Position numbers and translations under genes: made by a program. The notes beneath the pieces are model-generated. The model saw only the letters and a program-made list of their open reading frames with translations, was not told where the DNA came from and made no database searches. Shown piece by piece: positions 1 through 8,620 of a stretch of 64,000 nt of DNA. Numbering within the stretch: position 1 is the first letter of the stretch; each line of letters opens with the position of its first letter. Location: NCBI RefSeq assembly GCF_002289565.1, contig NZ_NTFY01000040.1, positions 1 to 64,000 of the forward strand. The letters run 5' to 3'. The DNA comes from Rhodopirellula sp. SM50. Its GTDB lineage: Bacteria > Planctomycetota > Planctomycetia > Pirellulales > Pirellulaceae.

Positions 1-93
1 GGTACCGGAGATCGTCTGTTCGATCGATCGAGGGAAGCCGATTGCCAGACGGTCCAGGGCTCTCTCGCATGACATCTACCGATAGACGCTGCA

Positions 94-173
94 GTAGGGC
101 ACGCTGTGCATGCCAAGTGCCGTAGCCGTAGGGCATGCTGTGCATGCCAGGTGTCACGCACAGCGTGACCTAC
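94..173. repeat. Short hairpin repeat cluster just 3' of the ABC operon
   Basis: GTAGGGCACGCTGTGCATGC at 94-113 recurs as GTAGGGCATGCTGTGCATGC at 128-147. It is followed by GTCACGCACAGCGTGAC at 153-169, which folds on itself, as does GGCATGCTGTGCATGCC. An outer GTAGG/CCTAC pair closes the second copy. The cluster starts at the TAG stop of the minus-strand operon, so the transcript would fold immediately after its last codon. A terminator or mRNA-stabilising role is inference; there is no clear T-tract. Confidence 0.55.
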
Positions 174-2009
174 CTATTGGGCCGGCGACTCGGATTCCTC
201 CGCCTCGCCGTCACTCTCGCTCTCGGGCGTTTCCTCCGCGGCCGCCTCATCCTCGCTCGACTCGTCCGCCTTCTCGGTCGTCTCCACTTCCTCGACGGGC
301 TCCTCCGCAGGCGTTTCCTTTGCGGGCGGTTCCTCCGCAGGCGATTCCGCGTCCGCCTTCATTTCCTTGGCGGCTTCTGCCTCTCGGCGTCGCTCCTCTT
401 CCTCAAGCTCTTTCTGTCGCTTGGCGGCCAGTTCCTCTTGTTCCTTGCGGAACCGCTCGTAGCTTTCCGGGCTGGTCCGCCCGAGGCCCTGCTCCATCAT
501 CTCGGCGAACCCGCTGAGGGGGAAATCTTCGGAGAGTTCTTCCGAGTCGATCATGATCATGTAGCGGCGGATCGACGCGTACAGGTCTTCGGCCGAGTCA
601 TCGATGGTCAACACCGGATAGTCTTCAAAGATCTCGTACCAGATCTGGAAGGCTTCCAGGTACAGCTTGATCGCCAAGTCGACTTCGGCTTCTCGGTTGG
701 CCTTTTCGGCGTCGTAGATCAGCTTCCGGGCTTTCACCGTTCGGTCTTCCTGTTCGGCCATGGAAAGGCTTTCCCAGTAGACGTAGTTGATCTGTTTCCG
801 CAGGCCATCGGTTTTTTGAATCCGTTGGTCCAAGTCGTCGATTTCGTCCAGGATTTGCAGGGCGGGCAATTGTTTTTCCGTCGGCAGACGCTGTGCGACC
901 TCTCGGAAATTCGGTTCGATCGCGGCCAGGATATTGGGCATCGCTTCCTTGCCGGCCTCGGTCCGCTGTTCCGGATCCTTTTCGTAAACGTTGCGCATGT
1001 CGATCGGCAGCTGGTCGATCTTTTCTTGCCTCATGTCCAGATAGACTTGTCCGCCAAGTTTGCGGAATTTTTCTGCCAGTTCGCCGCGTTCGTTCAGCAG
1101 GTCCGCCAGTGATCCCAGTTTGACGGTGAATCGGGCCAGGGTGGGGATGCTTCGTTTGCCGAATCGGTCCCAGTTTTCCGACGCCTTGGTCCAGGCGCTG
1201 ATGGCGCGTTGATCCAGAACGCCTTCGCTTTCGATGGCTTCGGCGTGTTTGATCGACCACTTCGGGCCGGTTTCATAGAAATTGATCGGGGTTTGACGCC
1301 GGATCTCGACGCCGGCGTCGACGACATCGTAACCGTGATTGAGCCACAGCCGTCCGACCAGCCAATTGTCGGGTTTCTGAAACGGCCCGAGTGCTTCGCT
1401 GCTGTCGACGGCGATGCCTTCGTTGGCCAACGAATCATGCAGCACGGTGTCGTCGGCAAACAGACGTCGGAATTGACGTTTCTCGTCCGACATGCCGATC
1501 TTCTGGCCGTAGAACCAACCGGTGTACCAGATCAGCCGCGGGGCTTTGCGGTTTTGCCGCACGCCACGGGTCAGAAACTCGGTGCCTTCGCGGACCATTT
1601 CGTACCGCTGGCGATAGTCGTCGAACTCGACCGAAACGTTGTAGGCCAGGTTGTGGGCCTGGTGTTCCCAGACTTTGTCGTAGTGCGGCTGCAACAGGGC
1701 GATGTTGTTCAGGGCAGCCTTGAGGCGGTCCCATTCGTGCAGCACCCGATACTTGTGCGCCTTTTCCCACAACAGCGTGGCGGCGACACCGCGCAGTCCG
1801 AGCGACGCGAGTTTCATCGTTTCGCTGGCCGGGCTGATTTCACCGAGGTCGCTTTCGGCGATCCCGAATTCTTGCCGCATCGTGGCCAGTTGACCGCCTG
1901 AATCGGCGGTCCCATCGGAGGGCTGGCCCAACAGATAAAGCGGGACCAAGGTCGCCACAAGAATCACCAGGTAAATGATTTTGCGACGAAACGCAGTCGA
2001 CTGATTCAT
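174..2009 (-). CDS. Membrane-anchored protein with acidic C-terminal tail, third gene of ABC export operon
   Basis: The 611-residue product has no family I can name with certainty. Residues about 11-29 (IIYLVILVATLVPLYLLG) form a single N-terminal membrane anchor. The rest is soluble and largely helical, with Trp/Tyr-rich stretches around residues 100-180 that look TPR-like. The last 80 or so residues are low-complexity and very rich in Glu, Ala and Pro, starting at a charged helix (KRQKELEEEERRR). Its start codon overlaps the permease stop in an ATGA (2006-2009), so it is translationally coupled to the ABC permease and ATPase upstream. I infer an accessory role in that transporter, probably outside the cytoplasmic membrane. 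The transporter's substrate is not visible from sequence. Confidence 0.85.
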   Translation of the reverse strand: MNQSTAFRRKIIYLVILVATLVPLYLLGQPSDGTADSGGQLATMRQEFGIAESDLGEISPASETMKLASLGLRGVAATLLWEKAHKYRVLHEWDRLKAALNNIALLQPHYDKVWEHQAHNLAYNVSVEFDDYRQRYEMVREGTEFLTRGVRQNRKAPRLIWYTGWFYGQKIGMSDEKRQFRRLFADDTVLHDSLANEGIAVDSSEALGPFQKPDNWLVGRLWLNHGYDVVDAGVEIRRQTPINFYETGPKWSIKHAEAIESEGVLDQRAISAWTKASENWDRFGKRSIPTLARFTVKLGSLADLLNERGELAEKFRKLGGQVYLDMRQEKIDQLPIDMRNVYEKDPEQRTEAGKEAMPNILAAIEPNFREVAQRLPTEKQLPALQILDEIDDLDQRIQKTDGLRKQINYVYWESLSMAEQEDRTVKARKLIYDAEKANREAEVDLAIKLYLEAFQIWYEIFEDYPVLTIDDSAEDLYASIRRYMIMIDSEELSEDFPLSGFAEMMEQGLGRTSPESYERFRKEQEELAAKRQKELEEEERRREAEAAKEMKADAESPAEEPPAKETPAEEPVEEVETTEKADESSEDEAAAEETPESESDGEAEESESPAQ

Positions 2010-3901
2010 GCCGCGATCTCACGAGCTTTCAAAAAGAAGTAACTGATCAAAAATGCCAACAGGCAATAGCCGAATGTCGCGACGGTGTGACGCGCCAACA
2101 CGGCGTTGAAAATATCGATTCCGCTGGCGGCGTATTCGGCCGTCGACACCATCCGCGGCAGGTTCGGCAATGCCGTCGCCACGGCGTCCATGGTGTAAAC
2201 GATCACCGCGTCAGCCGACTTGATCAAGGTGTTGGCAACACCCTCGACGTCCAGCTGGGTGGTCATCGCGTCTTGTTTGACCAGACGCACCAAGGACTCG
2301 ATCGGGCCGCCGCCGCGTTCGATGTTCGAATCGATGAAGTGACGGGTGTCATAGATGCTCTCGGCGGAAAATCCGAGCAGCACGCAGACGGCGGTGGCGA
2401 CCATCGCGACCGGTCCGCTCAAGAACGTGCTGAACATCACGCCGAACGCGATGATCATCGTCATCTGCAACCAGATCGAACCGTACGCCTTGGTCAGGTT
2501 CCATGCGAAGCTGGATTCCGCCGGGCGCAGATAGAGACCGCTCTTGGTCACCCCGAGGTACTGGCTGCTGTCCAAGCATTTCAGCAGGATCTGCATGCGA
2601 CCGTCTTCGGTCACGACGTGGTCAAACACGTTTCGCGTTTCCACTTCGCCGGTTTCCTTGTTCAGCCATTCGAACGTCAGCGGCAGCTCACGCTCATCGA
2701 TCTGATACTCCTCCACGGTGAACTGTTTGGGAGTCAAGGAAAAACCGGTGTCGGGATTCTTGAAGGTCAGCGATCCGCGGATGCCCGACTCGATGTCCCC
2801 TTTGAACGACCGGTAGGCGCGGATCGACAGGTCGAACGGAATCTTGTCGGGGAAGCGTTGCCGCGTCACGTCGTCGAACGTGAACTCGGCCATCCCCAGC
2901 GTTCCGCCTTCGACGTAGGAGTGTTCCAGTTTGCGGTTTCCTTTGGCGACACCGATCAGCCGCGAGATGCCGGCCGAGCCGTAGCCGCCGGCGAGCCGTT
3001 CGGCTCCGACGTCGATTCCGGAGTCTTTGGGATCACCGTTGCGGTCATAGAATTGGATCTCCCCATACGACGGAATGCGGGCTCGCAACTGACCGGTCGG
3101 CGGGCCGATGGTAAACGACCCGTCGTCGTGGCGGGTGACGACGTGGCGGTGTCCACGGACGAAATTGGTCAGCCCCTGGGTTTCGCCGGCCTCGATGGTG
3201 AAGGTGTGCTGGTGTTTTCGGACGCGGTCGGTTTTCCCGACGATCCGGCCGTCGATTTCATTCGCCTCGACGACTCCGTAGTGGGTGTGGTCGAGCCCGC
3301 GATCGACGAAGATATAACTGGCCAAGCCCATCGGGATCAGCATCACGGTTCCGACGGCGACAAACCCCAGCATCCGCCCGAGCACGATTTCGGTCGCGCG
3401 AACGGGTTTGGTCACGATCGTGTAGATCGTCCGGTTCTCGATGTCTTGTGGCAGCGAAAACGCGCTGATGAACAACGCCAGGGCCAACACCAGGTAGTTG
3501 GTCGCGGTGAGTACAAAACTGATATACAGTCGCGCCGGGTCATCGCTTTCGGGGTTCAGGAACCAGCCGGCCAGCAGCAGGATGACGACGAACAAGCCGA
3601 CGACGAACAACACGCGGCGACGGATGGCTTCCTTGAACGCCAACCTTGCCAACGCCACGATCCGGCTGGGACTGGTGCCCGGCAGGTCGGTGCGGAGCAG
3701 GTCGCGGATGGCACGGGCGACGGCGTAGAACCCTTCACCGGGGCCGTAGCGGGCGGCGGAGATCACATAGCCGACCAGCAACCCCAGCACGATCGCCAGG
3801 ACGATCAGCACGACGCCTTGCAGGAACGCGCTTTCGAGAAACGCTCCGGGCCGGAACAGCCATTCGGAAAAGGTCCAGAAATCATCTGGTTGCAAATTCA
3901 T
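2006..3901 (-). CDS. ABC-2 type transporter permease with large extracytoplasmic insert
   Basis: This 631-residue integral membrane protein has hydrophobic segments at about 27-48, 94-116, 130-155, 180-205, 470-510 and 607-626. After the third segment comes [20 protein letters not shown] followed by LGRML. This is the pattern of ABC-2 permeases of the NosY/multicopper-maturation type, where the family motif resembles 'RTLYLLLSKPVSR..ILLGK'. Between the fourth and fifth segments lies a soluble insert of roughly 260 residues, larger than in most ABC-2 permeases and rich in beta-strand-like sequence. The gene overlaps the ATPase stop by ATGA (3898-3901) and the next gene by ATGA (2006-2009). With the single ATPase subunit it should form a homodimeric exporter or lipid/protein translocator; direction and substrate are inference. 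Confidence 0.88.
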   Translation of the reverse strand: MNLQPDDFWTFSEWLFRPGAFLESAFLQGVVLIVLAIVLGLLVGYVISAARYGPGEGFYAVARAIRDLLRTDLPGTSPSRIVALARLAFKEAIRRRVLFVVGLFVVILLLAGWFLNPESDDPARLYISFVLTATNYLVLALALFISAFSLPQDIENRTIYTIVTKPVRATEIVLGRMLGFVAVGTVMLIPMGLASYIFVDRGLDHTHYGVVEANEIDGRIVGKTDRVRKHQHTFTIEAGETQGLTNFVRGHRHVVTRHDDGSFTIGPPTGQLRARIPSYGEIQFYDRNGDPKDSGIDVGAERLAGGYGSAGISRLIGVAKGNRKLEHSYVEGGTLGMAEFTFDDVTRQRFPDKIPFDLSIRAYRSFKGDIESGIRGSLTFKNPDTGFSLTPKQFTVEEYQIDERELPLTFEWLNKETGEVETRNVFDHVVTEDGRMQILLKCLDSSQYLGVTKSGLYLRPAESSFAWNLTKAYGSIWLQMTMIIAFGVMFSTFLSGPVAMVATAVCVLLGFSAESIYDTRHFIDSNIERGGGPIESLVRLVKQDAMTTQLDVEGVANTLIKSADAVIVYTMDAVATALPNLPRMVSTAEYAASGIDIFNAVLARHTVATFGYCLLAFLISYFFLKAREIAA

Positions 3902-4971
3902 GATTTGTCACTCCCCGCTTGCGATCCATCTGCGGCGGAGGCGTCGGCAGCCGGCTCGTCGGCAGCCGGCTCGTCGGCAGCCGGCTCCTCGCTGGCGGTG
4001 GCCGAAACGCGACGTGCGCCGGGGCGGGCTTCGCTTTCGCGGACGATGTTGAGGAACAAGTCCTCCATCGTCGCGGTCGGGTTGTCCATCGATTTCAGAT
4101 CCGCACCGTGCCGCGCGATGACCTCGCGAATTTCGTTCTTGGCCTCTTCGCTGAGCCCACTGGCGTGGACTTCGGTCACGTCTTGGACCTTCAGCAGGTC
4201 CGTCACGCGGCCGAGTTCTTTCAGCTCGCCCTGGTGCAAGATGGCGACACGATCACAGACGTCCTGCACGTCACCGAGTTGGTGGCTGCACAGCAGAATG
4301 GTCTTTCCTTGATCGCGAAGGGCCAAGATCAGGTCCTTCATCTCGCGGATCCCGATCGGGTCCAAGCCGGTGGTGGGCTCGTCCAACAGGATCAGGTCGG
4401 GGTCGTTGATCAGCGCCTGGGCCAAGCCGACGCGCCGCCGCATCCCTTTGCTGTATTCACGCAGTTGGCGGTGGCGGGCGCCTTGCAACCCGACCAGCGT
4501 CAGCAGTTCCTCGACGCGTTGTTTTCGTTGTCGCCCGGACATGTCGAACAGGCGTCCGTAAAAGTCCAGGGTCTCTTCGGCGTTGAGAAACTGATACAGA
4601 TAAGATTCTTCGGGCAGGTAGCCGATCTGCTCGTTCTTTTTGGTTTCGGTGGCGTCTTTGTCAAACACCAGAACACGTCCGCTGGTGGGGAACAGCAAGC
4701 CCAAGATCAATTTGATCGTGGTCGACTTGCCCGAGCCGTTGGGGCCGAGCAGGCCGAAGATCTCGCCCTTGCGGACTTCGATGTCCAAGGATTTCAACGC
4801 GTGGACTTTCTTTCGGCCCCAGAAATCCTTGTAAATCTTGCTCAAGTTGCGGGTTTCGATGACGACATCGCTGCCCGTCGCACTGGAGCGGGCGGCGACC
4901 GGAGCGGCGCCGGCGGGGGTGTTTTCGTCGGCGGAGTCCGCGACGGCGGTTGAATCGGTATCCACGAACAA
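3898..4971 (-). CDS. ABC transporter ATP-binding protein
   Basis: This 357-residue nucleotide-binding subunit has all the canonical motifs: Walker [10 protein letters not shown] at 76-84, signature YSKGM at 173-177, Walker B LILLDEP at 193-199 and the switch histidine in LLCSH at 230. It is the first gene of a three-gene operon with the ABC-2 permease and a membrane-anchored protein. The reading frame opens with TTG at 4971 (GGAAG four bases upstream). A GTG at 4965 sits at a better distance from the same GGAAG and could be the true start. After the ATPase core, the last 40 or so residues form an Ala/Asp/Glu/Pro tail encoded by three perfect 15-bp repeats (3943-3987, unit DEPAA). The tail is not part of the family fold and probably varies between strains. 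Confidence 0.93.
   Translation of the reverse strand: MFVDTDSTAVADSADENTPAGAAPVAARSSATGSDVVIETRNLSKIYKDFWGRKKVHALKSLDIEVRKGEIFGLLGPNGSGKSTTIKLILGLLFPTSGRVLVFDKDATETKKNEQIGYLPEESYLYQFLNAEETLDFYGRLFDMSGRQRKQRVEELLTLVGLQGARHRQLREYSKGMRRRVGLAQALINDPDLILLDEPTTGLDPIGIREMKDLILALRDQGKTILLCSHQLGDVQDVCDRVAILHQGELKELGRVTDLLKVQDVTEVHASGLSEEAKNEIREVIARHGADLKSMDNPTATMEDLFLNIVRESEARPGARRVSATASEEPAADEPAADEPAADASAADGSQAGSDKS
3943..3987. repeat. 15-bp coding tandem repeat, three perfect copies
   Basis: GTCGGCAGCCGGCTC is repeated three times without mismatch at 3943-3957, 3958-3972 and 3973-3987. It lies in frame inside the 3' end of the ABC ATPase gene and encodes repeated D-E-P-A-A on the minus strand. The unit length is a multiple of three, so copy-number change would not break the gene. 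Confidence 0.9.
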
Positions 4972-5075
4972 AGGCTTCCGTAGAAAAGGGCAAAAGGGTG
5001 GGCTGATCAGGCAGAAACAGTCGGCCCTGTCTAAAAATCCAGCCGGAATATTGAGGGTTGGTTACGCTACGCGAG
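4972..5075. promoter_or_regulatory. Divergent intergenic region between ABC operon and folC
   Basis: The two transcription units diverge here, so promoters for both should lie in or near this gap. No strong -35/-10 pair is visible for the minus-strand operon. On the plus strand an AT-rich TTTTTATAAG occurs at about 5113-5122, inside the longest possible folC frame. If it is the folC -10 region, translation of folC must start later, for example at GTG 5256. Confidence 0.3.
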
Positions 5076-6905
5076 ATGGCTACCGGCGGTTCGGACTTTT
5101 TCCGCCAGACTCTTTTTATAAGTCTTCGCCACGATGCGTCGTTGCCAAGGCGGTACCGGCCTTGGCACAATACCGCGGCCCCCGCGGGCGATCGAGAGGC
5201 GGCTCGGCAAACGCCCGCACCCAAACGCCCCATTCCCCTTGCTCCAGACCACTTCGTGCTTGATCCGCGCAACGTCGAACCGCCAAGTCGCCGATCGGAC
5301 TACCAGCAGGCCGTCGCGTACCTCTATGACCGGATCGATTACGAACGAACCGCTGGCAGCCGAAAGGACCATCTTTTTCGGCTCGAACGCACCGAAGAAC
5401 TGTTTCAACAGCTCGGACTCGGCGGCTACCTCCATCGCCGACCGCGGGGCGAAGGCGGAGATCGCCAGCCGTCTGGCGGGCAGCGCGATCGCGGCCCCAA
5501 AGTCCCCCTGATTCATTTGGCCGGCACCAAGGGCAAAGGGTCCACCGCGACGATGGTCAGCCAGATTCTGACCGCCGCCGGCTATCGCGTCGGCCTGTAC
5601 ACCTCGCCCCACCTGACCGATCTGGAAGAACGCTTTCGCATCGATGGGGTGCCCTGCAGCCACCAGGACCTGATCGAGTTGGTCGAGCGGGTTGCCCCCG
5701 TGGTCGATCCGCTCGATGCCTCGGGCAACCCGGTGTCGTTTTTCGAATTGACCACGGCGATGGCGGTGCTGCACTTCGACCGCAACGACTGCGACGTGAT
5801 TGTCTTAGAAGTCGGCCTCGGCGGCCGCCTCGATAGCACCAATGTCTGTGCCAGCACCGTTGCGGCGATCACCTCGATCGGCCTGGATCACCAACGCATC
5901 CTGGGAGACTCGATCGGGGAAATTGCGGCCGAGAAAGCCGGGATCATCAAAGGCGGCGTGCCGGTCGTCTCGGGGGCGGTTCAACCGGAGGCGCAGGCAG
6001 CGATCCGCCGGGCCGCCCGACGCGGCGGCAGCGTGCTGTTTGAAAAAGGCCTGGCCTTTGACGTTCGGATCGGCCCGCAACTGGCCGTCGGCAGTGAATT
6101 CGTCTACGACGCCTCCGCCGCCGAACTGGCCTCGGGCGAGCAAGCCGCGGGGGAATCGACCGAGGGATTGCCGCTGTTCCTCGCGCTCGATGGGGCCCAT
6201 CAGGTTCACAACGCGGCCATCGCCATCTCGATCATCCGGCTGTTGGACAGCCCGCACGTCGCGCAGCGATTGTCCGTCAGCGACCAACAGATCGCCGCGG
6301 GGCTGCACAACGTCCGCTGCATGGGGCGATTGGAGCGGTTTTGGTTGCAGCCGCCATCGCCCCTCGACTCGGCCCCCATCCAAGTGGTGCTGGACACCGC
6401 ACACAATCACGATTCGATCGTGGCCTTGTGCCAAACGATCAGCCGCCGCGTGATCGAGCCGCCTGTTGATCGCTGCGATTTGAATTCGTCTGGGCAGTAC
6501 AGCCGCCCCCTCGTCGTGATCTTTGCGACCAGTCGAGACAAAGACGTCTCGTTGATGGCGGCGGAACTCGGCAAGATTGCCGACGAAATCATCTGCACCC
6601 GCTACACGACCAATCCACGCTCGATATCGGCCGATCAGCTGGCCGACGCGTTCGCCCCACTCGGCGACACGCTGGAAAACGGACAGGACCGAGACGTGAA
6701 GATCCGCTGCGTCGAGGATCCACAGCAGGCACTCGACGTGGGCATCGAGGCGGCGGGCATCGAGGCGGCGGACGGTGGAACGTTGATCATCTGCGGGTCA
6801 TTTTTTCTGGCCGGCGAACTGCGTCCGCGACTGTTGTCGCTGTCCACGCTGCGGCGCAGTGACAACCGCTGCGTGGCGGCGGATCCCACCGACCAGGCGT
6901 CGTGA
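5076..6905 (+). CDS. folC: Bifunctional folylpolyglutamate synthase / dihydrofolate synthase
   Basis: FolC adds glutamate to dihydropteroate and to reduced folates using ATP, in the cytoplasm. Diagnostic stretches in order are the P-loop GTKGKGSTATM, the following SPHLTDLEERFRIDG, FFELTTAMAVLHF, the metal-binding LEVGLGGRLDSTNV, SIGLDHQRILGDSIGEIAAE (with KAGIIKGG immediately after), and CGSFFLAGE near the C-terminus. The protein is longer than the usual 420-450 residues, because of a poorly conserved N-terminal part and a short linker before the P-loop. The conserved fold starts at SDYQQAVAYLYDRIDYE (about 5295). The first ATG in frame is 5076; GTG at 5256 is a plausible alternative, since the intervening sequence looks non-coding. 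Its stop overlaps the GTG start of the phosphopantetheinyl transferase, so the two are coupled. Confidence 0.93.
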   Translation: MATGGSDFFRQTLFISLRHDASLPRRYRPWHNTAAPAGDREAARQTPAPKRPIPLAPDHFVLDPRNVEPPSRRSDYQQAVAYLYDRIDYERTAGSRKDHLFRLERTEELFQQLGLGGYLHRRPRGEGGDRQPSGGQRDRGPKVPLIHLAGTKGKGSTATMVSQILTAAGYRVGLYTSPHLTDLEERFRIDGVPCSHQDLIELVERVAPVVDPLDASGNPVSFFELTTAMAVLHFDRNDCDVIVLEVGLGGRLDSTNVCASTVAAITSIGLDHQRILGDSIGEIAAEKAGIIKGGVPVVSGAVQPEAQAAIRRAARRGGSVLFEKGLAFDVRIGPQLAVGSEFVYDASAAELASGEQAAGESTEGLPLFLALDGAHQVHNAAIAISIIRLLDSPHVAQRLSVSDQQIAAGLHNVRCMGRLERFWLQPPSPLDSAPIQVVLDTAHNHDSIVALCQTISRRVIEPPVDRCDLNSSGQYSRPLVVIFATSRDKDVSLMAAELGKIADEIICTRYTTNPRSISADQLADAFAPLGDTLENGQDRDVKIRCVEDPQQALDVGIEAAGIEAADGGTLIICGSFFLAGELRPRLLSLSTLRRSDNRCVAADPTDQAS

Positions 6906-7699
6906 TCAGCATGCATCCCGAGACCCCCGAGGCACCGTCGCGACCCTGCCACCTGCGTGTTTGGCATGCGGCGACGTCGACCGACCAACGCGGCGAGTTT
7001 GAACGCCGCTGTGAACGCTGGTTGGCCCAGGACGAACTGATCCACGCCGATCGTTTCCAACGCACCACCACTCGCAATCAACATGTCGTCGGTCGAGCCA
7101 TGGCGCGCCGTCTGCTGGCCGCCCGCAACGTCGCGCCCCAGGAGATTCGATTCGGCACGGGCCGACACGGCAAACCGCAAGTCGTGATGCCCGATGCAGC
7201 GATTCAGCCGTTCAATATCGCCCACACCGACGGCCTGGTTTTATGCGGCGTCGCCGATCCGCACGTCGATTTGGTCGGCGTGGATGTGGAATCGATTCAC
7301 CGTCGCACCTCGACCGAACTGGCCGAACGGTACTTTGCCGAGCCGGAAGTGCAGTTTTTGCGTCGCCAGCCGGGCGAGTTGCAGCAATACTTCTTTCTGC
7401 GGATCTGGACCCTCAAAGAGGCCTTCATCAAAGCCATCGGGACGGGGTTGCACACGCCCCTGGCCGATTTTGCGTTTGATCAAATCGATTCGGAGCGACC
7501 TGTGATTCGATTCCTGATGCCGGGATTGGACATGGAAAAGCAGTGGAGTTTTGTATGCTCTTCACCAAGAGAAGGGTACATCGCCTCCGCTGCGGTCGCC
7601 GTAACGGGCGAGGCTTCGCCGGCGAGGGTCAACTGGCAGCCCTTCGAGGATCTCGTTGGGGGGGCGGGCAGTCGCTCAAATGTCGGAGAACAACTTTGA
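6902..7699 (+). CDS. 4'-phosphopantetheinyl transferase (Sfp type)
   Basis: The enzyme transfers the phosphopantetheine arm of CoA to a serine of acyl, peptidyl or polyketide carrier proteins. Both family signatures are present: GVDVESI near residue 121, with the Mg-binding Asp and Glu, and WTLKEAFIKAIGTGL about 45 residues later. An upstream FGTGRHGKPQV matches the first conserved block. At 265 residues it has the two-lobed Sfp length rather than the short AcpS length. Translation probably starts at GTG 6902, which overlaps the folC stop (GTGA); ATG 6911 is an alternative. No carrier protein or synthase gene lies in the window, so the substrate cannot be told from context. Confidence 0.9.
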   Translation: MISMHPETPEAPSRPCHLRVWHAATSTDQRGEFERRCERWLAQDELIHADRFQRTTTRNQHVVGRAMARRLLAARNVAPQEIRFGTGRHGKPQVVMPDAAIQPFNIAHTDGLVLCGVADPHVDLVGVDVESIHRRTSTELAERYFAEPEVQFLRRQPGELQQYFFLRIWTLKEAFIKAIGTGLHTPLADFAFDQIDSERPVIRFLMPGLDMEKQWSFVCSSPREGYIASAAVAVTGEASPARVNWQPFEDLVGGAGSRSNVGEQL

Positions 7700-7725
7700 C
7701 AAAACGGTCCAAGATATGTCAGACT
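7696..7725 (+). promoter_or_regulatory. Possible promoter upstream of the ECF sigma gene
   Basis: A consensus TTGACA (7696-7701) overlaps the stop codon of the preceding gene. About 18 bases downstream lies CAGACT (7720-7725), a poor -10; TATGTC at 7715 is closer to consensus but spaced only 13 bases away. The position suits transcription of the sigma factor/kinase pair. The assignment is tentative. Confidence 0.25.
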
Positions 7726-7789
7726 GTGAGCAGATGGAGATAGGCGGCTCGACGTTTTGAGACGTTGCTTTTCACCCCTCCCCGCCTCA

Positions 7790-8620
7790 ATGCTTATGTC
7801 TGAAAGCTCAATCACCCTGATCTTGAATCAGCTTCGTCAGGCGGGAACCGATGAAGAACGCCAGGCCGCCGCGGCAAAGCTGTATCGTTGTTACCGCGGC
7901 CAGGTCGAGCGTGTCGCGCGGACTCGGCTGACCACCGGCGGCGGTTTGGCCGATGAGGAAGATGTTGCTCAAAGCGCCTTCCGTAGTTTTTTCGACCGGA
8001 TCGAAACGGGCCAGCTGGACGCGCTCGTGACCGGCGGACAGGCTTGGGCGATCTTGGCGCGACTGACACGAAACAAAGCGATCGACTCGGTCCGCTACGA
8101 CAACGCGTTGTGCCGTGGCGGTGAAGGCGGACGTCGTCCCGCTGAACCCCAGGCCGGCGAGTCGGTCAGTGGCGGCTCACCGAAGTCAAACCGGTTGGAT
8201 CGGCTTGAGCCCCAAACGGGTTCGTCGAACCCCGGTGTGACCCGGTCGGGCCCGTTAGCGGGCGGACGCAACCGATTATCGCTCGGCGACGGGGCCAACC
8301 CGAGTTCCTCGAGAATTGAATTCGCTTCGCAACGTGTGGGACGAAAGCATGAAGATTATCCACTCGACGCGGTTCGCGACAGGAACCAACGCTCCGGCGC
8401 CGAACAGGCGGCGTCCAACGAAGCGATCGAGCAGTTTTTGGAACAGCTTTCCGAAGCGACCTTGCGCGGGATCGTGTCGTTAAAGTTGCATGGGTTTACC
8501 AACGAGGAGATCGCCGGGCAACTCGGCTGCGCCACGCGGACGGTGGAGCGAAAACTGAATTTGATCCGTCGATTGTGGAGTCCGATATTGGAGAACTCCG
8601 ATGAACACCGGCAATCCTGA
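7790..8620 (+). CDS. ECF-subfamily RNA polymerase sigma factor with long inter-domain linker
   Basis: This ECF sigma factor directs RNA polymerase to a small regulon. Region 2 is seen in the N-terminal half (DEEDVAQSAFRSFFDRIETG and the following LARLTRNKAIDSVR). Region 4 is seen at the C-terminus (LRGIVSLKLHGFTNEEIAGQ, then CATRTVERKLNLIRRLW), a helix-turn-helix that binds the -35 element. Between them is an unusual linker of about 100 residues (about 106-207), rich in Gly, Ser, Pro and Arg with no evident fold; the usual ECF linker is far shorter. The open frame extends up to TTG 7757, but ATG 7790 or ATG 7796 is more likely. It overlaps the kinase gene by 20 bases, the planctomycete ECF-kinase arrangement, so the kinase probably controls it. 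Confidence 0.9.
   Translation: MLMSESSITLILNQLRQAGTDEERQAAAAKLYRCYRGQVERVARTRLTTGGGLADEEDVAQSAFRSFFDRIETGQLDALVTGGQAWAILARLTRNKAIDSVRYDNALCRGGEGGRRPAEPQAGESVSGGSPKSNRLDRLEPQTGSSNPGVTRSGPLAGGRNRLSLGDGANPSSSRIEFASQRVGRKHEDYPLDAVRDRNQRSGAEQAASNEAIEQFLEQLSEATLRGIVSLKLHGFTNEEIAGQLGCATRTVERKLNLIRRLWSPILENSDEHRQS

Noticed and set aside
2087-4312. Open frame of 741 codons on the plus strand opposite the ABC permease
   Set aside because: It lies antisense to the permease and ATPase, which carry clear motifs. Its Arg/Gln/His/Asp-rich translation is typical of the antisense of a high-GC gene.
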